A DNA stretch of 63,611 nt, taken from contig NZ_LR732544.1 of the NCBI RefSeq assembly GCF_902506575.1, positions 1,525,693 through 1,589,303 on the forward strand. Direction: 5' to 3'. The number at the start of each line of letters is the position of its first letter. The first letter of the stretch is position 1. The stretch is from Streptomyces mexicanus. Lineage in GTDB: Bacteria; Actinomycetota; Actinomycetes; Streptomycetales; Streptomycetaceae. Shown in pieces: positions 57,579 through 63,611 of the stretch. The notes under the pieces are model-generated. The model ran no database searches. It saw only the letters and a program-made list of their open reading frames with translations, and was not told the DNA's origin. The position numbers and the translations under genes were made by a program.

Positions 57579-58516
57579 CGACGACCAGTGCCGAGACCGT
57601 TCTCACCGCCTCGCGCGCCCGCGGCGCCGCGGCGAGCGCCACCGTGCGCCGCCGGCAGGGACTCCAGCACGGCGGCTGGTTCGTCGCCCCGTTCCTGGCG
57701 CTGTTCGCGCTGTTCGTGCTCTGGCCCGTGCTGCGCGGCCTGTGGCTCAGCTTCACCGACGCCAACATCTCCGGCGACCACACGCGCTTCATCGGCCTCG
57801 ACAACTACCGCGAGGCCCTGCACGACCCGCTGATGTGGGACGCGCTCGGCCACAGCGCCTGGTTCACGCTCCTGGTGGTGCCCTGCATCACCGTCCTCGC
57901 GTTCCTGCTGGCCATGCTCGCCCACCACATCGAGCGCGGCAAGTGGCTGTGGCGGCTGTGCTTCTTCGCCCCGTTCCTGCTGCCGTCCACCGTCGCCGGC
58001 AACCTCTGGCAGTGGCTGTTCAACCCTGGCACCGGGATGGTCAACTACGTCTTCGGCATCGACACCCCGTGGCTGACCGACAAGCGGTACGCGATGCTCG
58101 CCGTGGTGATCTGCACCCTGTGGTGGACGGTCGGCTTCAGCTTCCTGCTGTACCTGGCCGCCCTGCAGTCCATCCCGGACCACCTGTACGAGGCCGCCAA
58201 GCTCGACGGCGCAGGCGCCTGGCACCGCATGGTCCACATCACCCTGCCGATGCTGCGCGACATCACCGGTCTCGTCATCGCCCTGCAGATCCTCGCCTCG
58301 CTGCAGGTCTTCGACCAGGCCGTGGTGATGCAGGACTTCGGACCCGGCCCGGAGAACTCCACCCGCACCTTCGTCCAGTACACCCTCGAAGAGGGCTTCA
58401 CCAGTTACCGCGTGGGCTACGCCTCCGCGATCTCCATCGTCTTCTTCGTGATCATCGCGGCCGTCGCCCTGGCGCGGATGTGGCTGCTGCGCAACCGTAA
58501 GGAGGGCGTGCGATGA
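57575..58516 (+). CDS. sugar ABC transporter permease, MalF-type
   Basis: Protein of 313 residues with six membrane helices and the cytoplasmic EAA loop EAAKLDGAGAWHRMVHITLP near 205-225, which docks on the ATPase. It begins with a 30-residue cytoplasmic stretch before FVAPFLALFALFVLWPVL. GGGAGGTG precedes the ATG, which overlaps the binding-protein TGA (ATGA). The second permease starts within its stop codon. No ATPase gene is present; in Streptomyces a shared ATPase such as MsiK often serves several sugar importers. Confidence 0.9.
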   Translation: MTTTSAETVLTASRARGAAASATVRRRQGLQHGGWFVAPFLALFALFVLWPVLRGLWLSFTDANISGDHTRFIGLDNYREALHDPLMWDALGHSAWFTLLVVPCITVLAFLLAMLAHHIERGKWLWRLCFFAPFLLPSTVAGNLWQWLFNPGTGMVNYVFGIDTPWLTDKRYAMLAVVICTLWWTVGFSFLLYLAALQSIPDHLYEAAKLDGAGAWHRMVHITLPMLRDITGLVIALQILASLQVFDQAVVMQDFGPGPENSTRTFVQYTLEEGFTSYRVGYASAISIVFFVIIAAVALARMWLLRNRKEGVR

Positions 58517-59376
58517 CCGCCACGCAGATCCGGGTCGAGACCACGGCACGCAAGCCCTGGACCGCCAGCCAGGTCGTGCTCACGCTGCTCGGCGTCGCCG
58601 TCTCCGTCGTCTTCCTGTCGCCGCTGGCCTGGGCGCTGTTCACGTCGCTGAAGTCCGAGACGGAGGCCGTCGAGGTGCCGCCGCACTGGCTGCCCGAGCA
58701 CTGGACCGGCCAGGCGTGGACGGCGCTGTTCGACACCGGCAACATCACCGACTGGTTCGTGAACTCCCTCGTCGTCTCCGTCTGCGTCACGGCGATCGTC
58801 GTGCTGGTGAGCGCCCTGGCCGGATACGGCTTCGCCCGCACCGAGTTCCGCGGCAAGGCGGTGCTCATGGGTGTCGTGATGTCCGGCCTGATGATCTCCC
58901 CGGCCGTGCTCGGCGTGCCCCTGTTCACCACCGTGCAGCAGATGGGGATGGTCGACACCTACTGGGGCATGATCCTGCCGCAGTGCGCGCCGGCCGCGAT
59001 GGTGTACATCCTCTACAAGTTCTTCCAGGGCGTCCCGCGCGAACTGGAGGAGGCCGCGTTCATCGACGGCGCCGGCCGCTGGCGGGTGTTCTTCACCGTC
59101 GTGCTGCCGCTGTCGCGCTCCTCGCTCGCCGCGGTCGGCATCTTCACCTTCATCGCCTCGTGGAACAACTTCCTGTGGCCCTACATGGTGACCAACAACC
59201 CCGACCTGATGACCATGCCGAACGGCATCGCGACCGTCATGAACTCCTACGGCATCCAGTGGGCCCAGCTCATGGCCGGCGGCCTGATGGCCGGCCTGCC
59301 GCTGATCGTCGCCTTCGTCTTCTTCCAGCGCCAGATCGTGGCGGGCGTCGCCCACACCGGCCTCGCCGGCCAGTGA
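58513..59376 (+). CDS. sugar ABC transporter permease, MalG-type
   Basis: Protein of 287 residues with six helices and the EAA loop EEAAFIDGAGRWRVFFTVVLP near 178-198. The large periplasmic loop after the first helix (SLKSETEAVEVPPHWLPEHWT) is typical of CUT1-family MalG-like permeases. ATGA overlap with the first permease. It pairs with that permease to import an oligosaccharide delivered by the binding protein. A pair of 28-29-bp direct repeats follows its stop. Confidence 0.9.
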   Translation: MTATQIRVETTARKPWTASQVVLTLLGVAVSVVFLSPLAWALFTSLKSETEAVEVPPHWLPEHWTGQAWTALFDTGNITDWFVNSLVVSVCVTAIVVLVSALAGYGFARTEFRGKAVLMGVVMSGLMISPAVLGVPLFTTVQQMGMVDTYWGMILPQCAPAAMVYILYKFFQGVPRELEEAAFIDGAGRWRVFFTVVLPLSRSSLAAVGIFTFIASWNNFLWPYMVTNNPDLMTMPNGIATVMNSYGIQWAQLMAGGLMAGLPLIVAFVFFQRQIVAGVAHTGLAGQ

Positions 59377-59383
59377 AGGCCGT

Positions 59384-59440
59384 GAACCGACCGCGCAGGC
59401 GATGAACCCGCGAACCGGCCGCGCAGGCCGAGGAACCCGC
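59384..59440. repeat. 28-bp imperfect direct repeat
   Basis: Two copies of a GAACCGRCCGCGCAGGC...GAACCCGC unit (59384-59411, 59412-59440) fill the gap between permease and GH43. They stop just before the ribosome binding site AGGAG. Confidence 0.65.
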
Positions 59441-59457
59441 GAACAGGAGCCGCTCCC

Positions 59458-60453
59458 TTGAAACCCCCGCGACTGAGACCCCTGCGACTGAAACCCCTGC
59501 GACTGGCGACGGCCCTCGCCGCCGCCGCCCTCGCCGTCCTGCCGTCCACGGCCCGGGCCGCCGACTACCCCGACCCCCGGCCGATCACCGGGCAGCAGAT
59601 CGTCCACGACCCGACCGTCCTCGCCCTGAAGTCCGGCGGCTACGTCGCCTACTCGACCGGCGGCGTGATCGGCGCCCGCACGTCCGAGGACCTGCGGCAC
59701 TGGGACGACGCCGGCAACGCCTTCACCCGGCCGCCCAGCTGGTGGTACGAGTACAACGACACCGGCGACCCCTGGGCGCCCGACCTGTCCTTCCGCGACG
59801 GCCGCTACTGGCTGTACTACGCCGTCTCCTCCTGGGGCACCAACCACTCCGCGATCGGCGTCGCCACCTCCCCGACCGGCCTGCCCGGCACCTGGACCGA
59901 CCACGGCAAGGTCTTCACCTCCGAGACGACCGACGGCTTCAACGCCATCGACCCGGCCGTCCTCCAGGCCGACGGCAGGCTGTGGATGACCTTCGGCTCC
60001 TACTGGACCGGCATCCGCATGGTCGAACTCGACCCGAAGACCGGCACGGCGCTCCCCGGGGCCGAGGTCCACCACCTGGCCACCCGCCCCGACGCCCCGT
60101 ACGCGGTCGAAGGCCCGTCCCTCGTCCGGCACGGCCGCTCCTACTACCTCTTCGCCTCCTACGACGCCTGCTGCGCCGGTGTGAACTCCACGTACAAGAT
60201 CCGCGTCGGCCGCTCGACGTCCGTCACCGGCCCGTACACCGACAGCACCGGCAAGCCCCTGCTGGAGGGCGGCGGCGACCTGCTCCTCGCCTCCCACGGC
60301 CGCTACACCGGCCCCGGCGGCGAGTCGGTCTTCCGCGACCACGGCACCGACTGGCTCGCCTACCACTACTACGACGCCGAGGACAACGGCACGCCCAAGC
60401 TCGGCCTCAACAAGCTGAGCTGGACGCGCGACGGCTGGCCCACGCTCACGTGA
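59458..60453 (+). CDS. secreted GH43 arabinan endo-1,5-alpha-L-arabinosidase
   Basis: Protein of 331 residues. A signal peptide with an unusual repetitive, Arg/Leu-rich n-region (RLRPLRLKPLRL) ends near ARAADYP. The mature five-bladed GH43 propeller shows the three acids: base Asp51 (VHDPTV), pKa-tuning Asp165 (NAIDPAV) and acid Glu218 (AVEGPSL). Similarity is to endo-arabinanases that cut linear 1,5-arabinan outside the cell. The start is a TTG at 59458 with AGGAG 8 bases upstream; no ATG or GTG fits as well. Transporter genes precede and GH51 follows after 20 bases, so products would be imported and finished inside. Confidence 0.88.
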   Translation: MKPPRLRPLRLKPLRLATALAAAALAVLPSTARAADYPDPRPITGQQIVHDPTVLALKSGGYVAYSTGGVIGARTSEDLRHWDDAGNAFTRPPSWWYEYNDTGDPWAPDLSFRDGRYWLYYAVSSWGTNHSAIGVATSPTGLPGTWTDHGKVFTSETTDGFNAIDPAVLQADGRLWMTFGSYWTGIRMVELDPKTGTALPGAEVHHLATRPDAPYAVEGPSLVRHGRSYYLFASYDACCAGVNSTYKIRVGRSTSVTGPYTDSTGKPLLEGGGDLLLASHGRYTGPGGESVFRDHGTDWLAYHYYDAEDNGTPKLGLNKLSWTRDGWPTLT

Positions 60454-60473
60454 CCCGACCCGGAAAGGACCCC

Positions 60474-61988
60474 ATGAGCCCCCGCACCACCGCCCGCTTC
60501 ACCCTCGATGCCGCCTTCACCGTCGGCGACGTGAACCCGCGCCTGTTCGGCTCCTTCGTCGAGCACCTGGGCCGCTGCGTCTACACCGGCATCTACGAAC
60601 CCGGCCCCCCCAGCGCCGACGCCGAGGGCCTGCGCACCGACGTCCTGGACCTCGTCCGCGAACTGGGCGTCACCGCGATCCGCTACCCCGGCGGCAACTT
60701 CGTCTCCGGCTACCGCTGGGAGGACTCCGTCGGCCCGGTCGAGGAGCGCCCGCGCCGCCTGGACGTCGCCTGGCGCTCGACGGAGACGAACCGTTTCGGC
60801 CTGAGCGAGTACATCGCGTTCCTGAAGAAGATCGGCCCTGGGGCCGAGCCGATGATGGCCGTCAACCTCGGCACCCGGGGCGTCGCCGAGGCGCTCCAGC
60901 TCCAGGAGTACGCCAACCACCCGGCCGGCACCGCCCTGTCCGACCTGCGCATCGCCCACGGCGACAAGGAGCCCTTCGGCATCCGCCTGTGGTGCCTGGG
61001 CAACGAGATGGACGGCCCCTGGCAGACCGGCCACAAGACGGCCGAGGAGTACGGCCGGCTCGCCGCCGAGACCGCCCGCGCAATGCGCCAGATCGACCCG
61101 GGGGTCGAACTGGTCGCCTGCGGCAGCTCCGGCCAGGGGATGCCGACGTTCGCCGACTGGGAGGCCACGGTCCTCACGGAGACCTACGACCTGGTCGACT
61201 ACATCTCCCTGCACGCCTACTACGAGCCCCTCGACGGCGACGTCGACTCCTTCCTCGCCTCCGCCGTCGACATGGAGTCCTTCATCGAGAACGTCGTCGC
61301 GACCTGCGACCACGTGGGCGCGAAGCTGAAGTCGAAGAAGAAGATCGACCTCTCCTTCGACGAGTGGAACGTCTGGTACCAGTCCCGGACGGACGCCGAG
61401 GTCGGCGCGCTGGACTGGCCCGAGGCGCCGCGCCTGCTGGAGGACAGCTACAGCGTCACCGACGCCGTCGTCTTCGGCTCCCTGCTCATCGCGCTGCTGC
61501 GGCACGCGGACCGGGTGACGGTGGCGTGCCTGGCACAGCTGGTCAACGTCATCGCCCCGATCATGACCGAGCCGGGCGGCCCGGCCTGGCGGCAGACGAC
61601 GTTCTTCCCGTTCGCCCAGGCCGCGCGGTACGGCCGCGGGCAGGTGCTGGACGTCCGCGTCGACTCACCGACGTACGAGACGAAGAAGTACGGGCAGGCC
61701 GACCTGCTGCACGCCACCGCGGTGCGCGGCGAGGACGGCACGGTGACGGTCTTCGCGGTCAACCGCAGCCGCACCGAGCCGCTGCCCCTGGAGGTCACCC
61801 TGGCCGGACCGGACCTCACCCGGGTCGTCGAGCACAGCGCTCTGGCCGACGCCGACCCCGACGCCCGCAACACCCTCGCCGATCCCGAGCGCGTGGCCCC
61901 GCACGCGGTCACCGGCACCACGCTGACCGGCGGCACGCTCACCGCCACTCTGGAGCCGCTGTCCTGGAACGTGATCAGGCTGGCCTAG
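60474..61988 (+). CDS. GH51 alpha-L-arabinofuranosidase
   Basis: Protein of 504 residues, the usual length for intracellular GH51 enzymes. The acid/base Glu178 lies in CLGNEMDG and the nucleophile Glu297 in SFDEWNVWY. The start FGSFVEHLGRCVYTGIYEPG and the YPGGNFVSGYRWED block are hallmarks. A C-terminal beta-sandwich covers about 390-504. No signal peptide, so it acts on imported arabino-oligosaccharides. GGAAAGGA precedes the ATG. It ends the arabinan operon; a hairpin follows. Confidence 0.93.
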   Translation: MSPRTTARFTLDAAFTVGDVNPRLFGSFVEHLGRCVYTGIYEPGPPSADAEGLRTDVLDLVRELGVTAIRYPGGNFVSGYRWEDSVGPVEERPRRLDVAWRSTETNRFGLSEYIAFLKKIGPGAEPMMAVNLGTRGVAEALQLQEYANHPAGTALSDLRIAHGDKEPFGIRLWCLGNEMDGPWQTGHKTAEEYGRLAAETARAMRQIDPGVELVACGSSGQGMPTFADWEATVLTETYDLVDYISLHAYYEPLDGDVDSFLASAVDMESFIENVVATCDHVGAKLKSKKKIDLSFDEWNVWYQSRTDAEVGALDWPEAPRLLEDSYSVTDAVVFGSLLIALLRHADRVTVACLAQLVNVIAPIMTEPGGPAWRQTTFFPFAQAARYGRGQVLDVRVDSPTYETKKYGQADLLHATAVRGEDGTVTVFAVNRSRTEPLPLEVTLAGPDLTRVVEHSALADADPDARNTLADPERVAPHAVTGTTLTGGTLTATLEPLSWNVIRLA

Positions 61989-61994
61989 CGGGCC

Positions 61995-62030
61995 GGCCGG
62001 TCCAGGGGGGCGGGACTCCCTGGGCCGGCC
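61995..62030. terminator. bidirectional terminator between GH51 and beta-galactosidase
   Basis: GGCCGGTCCAGGG (61995-62007) pairs with CCCTGGGCCGGCC (62018-62030) over 13 bp with one G-U pair and a 10-nt loop. It lies just past the GH51 stop in a convergent gap. The GGGCCGGCCGGTCC element is also directly repeated (61990, 62022). Confidence 0.65.
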
Positions 62031-62097
62031 GGTCCCGCCCGCGCACGTCCCGGCCGGGTCCCGCCGGGCACGCCCCGCCGGGTCCCGGCCGCCGCCG

Positions 62098-63611
62098 TCA
62101 GCGGCCGGGGGAGTCCACCGGCGCCACCGTCACCCCGCCGGCCGCGCTGCCCAGCAGCGTCAGCCGCACCCGGCCCGGCCCCGAAGGGGTGTCCCCGCCG
62201 GACAGGACCGCCAGCGCCAGGGTGTTGGCGCCGCGGGTGCGCAGGATGCCGTTGGGCAGGACGAAGGTGTGCTGCGGGCCCACGTCGTTGACGTACTGGC
62301 CCATGTTCCAGCCGTTGAGGAAGATCTGCGCCCGCCAGGCCCGGTCCGGGGCGTCGTCCAGGGTCAGCCCGATCGAGGCGTCCACACCCGGGTCGACGTC
62401 CAGCCGGAACGTCGTGCGGTACCAGGTCACCCCCTGCCGCCACACGGTCCGCGGGAGGTCCACCCGCTCCCAGTCGGCGTCGGCGAAGCCGGGCAGGTGC
62501 CAGCCGTGCCGCTCCCCGTACAGGCCGCCGTTGTTCAGCGGCCCGCGCACGGGATCGGGCGCGCCGGCGCCCTGGAGCCGCCACCGCACCGCCGGGACGG
62601 CACCGGCGAAGGTGACCGAGGTCAGCCCGCGCGCCGCCTTGTGCGTGTCGCGCACCCCGCCGTCCTGGTCGTGGGCCATCGGCCGCACCAGCACCGACAG
62701 CACGTGCGGGCCGGCCGCGGCCACGTGACGGGCCCGCACCGGGAAGGTCGCGGTGGCCTGCCACGTCCCCGTGCCCAGCGTGTGCGCGTCCGGCACGGGC
62801 ATCCGGTGGGTGCCCAGCGGCACCCCGTCCAGCCACGCCATCAACAGCCCCTGCGTGCCCGCGCTGTAGGCGAGGGAGACGGACTCGACCCCGGTGGCGT
62901 CGTCGAAGGTGCCCCGGTACCACACGTCGCCGTAGTGGAAGCCGTAGTCGTCGGCGAACAGCACCGGCTGCCCCTCGGGCACGGCCGTCGTGCTGAACGA
63001 GGACCTCTTGTCCGCCGCACGCCAGGAGGAGTCGTCGAAGCCGGGCGCGGACTCCGGGTTCTCCGTCCGCATCCGCCAGCCGCCCAGCTCGGGCAGCCGC
63101 ACCTCGGGCACGCCGGGCAGCGGCGCGACGGCGCGCAGGCTGCCCGAGCCGGTCACGCGCGCGGGCACCGGCCGGCCGTTCCAGGTCAGGCCCTCCACGC
63201 CGCGCGGCCCCCACACCTCCAGGTCGGTCGCCTCCACGGTGTCGCCGGTCAGATGCAGCGTGGAGCCGCGCACCTCGGCGGTGCGCAGCAGCTTCGGGCC
63301 GTACACCACCAGGGAGCCCGCCGGGGTGTCGTACGGCCACAGGCGCAGCGAGGTGGCGTCGTCGGCCAGCAGGATCAGCAGCGGCCGGTCGGTGTCGCCG
63401 CCCTCGACCCGGACCCCGATCAGCCCGCCCGCGCCCAGCGGCGCGGTCACCCGCAGCAGCCCCCGGTCCCACACGTACGCGGCCTGCTGGCTCAGCCGGG
63501 TCACCAGCGGCTCCTCGGCGGCCTCCAGCACCACCCGGGCCATGGCGCCGCGCCGCCCGCAGAACACGGCGACGTCCTGCCGCCCGGCGGACAGCACCAG
63601 CATGGGCTGCG
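62098..63611 (-). CDS. beta-galactosidase (GH35-like), C-terminal part, cut by the window edge
   Basis: About 500 residues of the C-terminal half of a large beta-galactosidase; the coding strand continues past the right end, so the catalytic barrel is outside the window. What is seen are beta-rich domains: a RPLLILLADDATSLRLWPYDTPAG region near the start, then two galactose-binding jelly rolls (DVWYRGTFDD...SLAYSAGTQGLLMAWLDG and VTWYRTTFRLDVDPG...RAWRAQIFLNGWNMGQYVNDVGPQ, as landmarks). These match the BetaGal domains 4/5 of GH35. It is convergent with the arabinan operon, and both suit arabinogalactan or pectin side-chain breakdown. No promoter is visible here. Confidence 0.75.
   Translation of the reverse strand, partial: QPMLVLSAGRQDVAVFCGRRGAMARVVLEAAEEPLVTRLSQQAAYVWDRGLLRVTAPLGAGGLIGVRVEGGDTDRPLLILLADDATSLRLWPYDTPAGSLVVYGPKLLRTAEVRGSTLHLTGDTVEATDLEVWGPRGVEGLTWNGRPVPARVTGSGSLRAVAPLPGVPEVRLPELGGWRMRTENPESAPGFDDSSWRAADKRSSFSTTAVPEGQPVLFADDYGFHYGDVWYRGTFDDATGVESVSLAYSAGTQGLLMAWLDGVPLGTHRMPVPDAHTLGTGTWQATATFPVRARHVAAAGPHVLSVLVRPMAHDQDGGVRDTHKAARGLTSVTFAGAVPAVRWRLQGAGAPDPVRGPLNNGGLYGERHGWHLPGFADADWERVDLPRTVWRQGVTWYRTTFRLDVDPGVDASIGLTLDDAPDRAWRAQIFLNGWNMGQYVNDVGPQHTFVLPNGILRTRGANTLALAVLSGGDTPSGPGRVRLTLLGSAAGGVTVAPVDSPGR

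Overview
The window is very GC-rich, uses GTG and TTG starts freely, and is packed with ATGA/GTGA-type stop-start overlaps. Its gene content (F420-type LLM oxidoreductase, MatB, a DppA-like peptidase, IclR/SMP-30 pair, MalFG-type sugar permeases without a dedicated ATPase) indicates a chromosomal piece of Streptomyces or a very close actinomycete. I see no rRNA or tRNA genes, no CRISPR array and no insertion sequence. The last gene runs off the right edge.

Layout. 0.1-2.3 kb: a metallo-beta-lactamase-fold hydrolase coupled to an N-terminally truncated, lysine-free aminotransferase remnant that abuts a perfect 15-bp hairpin. 2.5-11.6 kb (+): an FAD/Fe-S 2-hydroxyacid (D-lactate-type) dehydrogenase, a PoxB-like TPP enzyme, a GH15 glycosidase, a long SDR, a small helical protein and a MarR regulator; the first two suggest a lactate-to-pyruvate-to-acetate route. 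11.6-17.9 kb: small independent genes (phosphotransferase, cupin, LLM oxidoreductase, VOC protein, DUF5107-like protein, DUF6204-like protein, GNAT). 18-25 kb (-): a secreted CocE/X-Pro-type hydrolase and a tightly coupled four-peptidase operon (M55, M20, S9, S66). 25-27.4 kb (-): class II amidotransferase and glutamate decarboxylase. 27.5-31.5 kb (-): GT4 glycosyltransferase and a GT2/CDP-glycerol transferase fusion, probably for cell-wall glycopolymer synthesis. 32-38 kb: an MFS exporter with a three-repeat beta-sandwich tail, an SRPBCC protein, an Rv2578c/SplB-like radical SAM gene under a candidate LexA box, and a divergent isochorismatase-like/GlxA-like pair.

38-47.4 kb is the most interesting part: a tripeptidyl-aminopeptidase-like lipoprotein, then a three-gene overlapping cassette Trypco1-like / trypsin-VMAP-C-like / MoxR AAA ATPase (a vWA-MoxR-VMAP class conflict system without a visible vWA gene), a 1235-residue subtilisin, and a 10-aa plus 19-aa micro-ORF pair followed by a perfect terminator. 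47.4-52.5 kb: a single-base-frameshifted matB, an ATP-grasp protein, an unrecognised gene, and an IclR/SMP-30 pair with a long inverted-repeat operator. 52.3-55.8 kb (-): a 12-unit 17-bp tandem array that contains the stop codon of an FAD oxidoreductase, which is coupled to a MAB_1171c-like 7-TM protein and an HExxH (ImmA/IrrE-like) protein.

56-63.6 kb: an arabinan/arabinogalactan locus, with a sugar ABC transporter (binding protein plus two permeases), GH43 endo-arabinanase and GH51 arabinofuranosidase, driven from a promoter whose -35/-10 spacer is occupied by a perfect LacI-type operator, and a convergent, truncated-by-window beta-galactosidase. The transporter would import arabino-oligosaccharides released outside by GH43, and GH51 would finish them in the cytoplasm.
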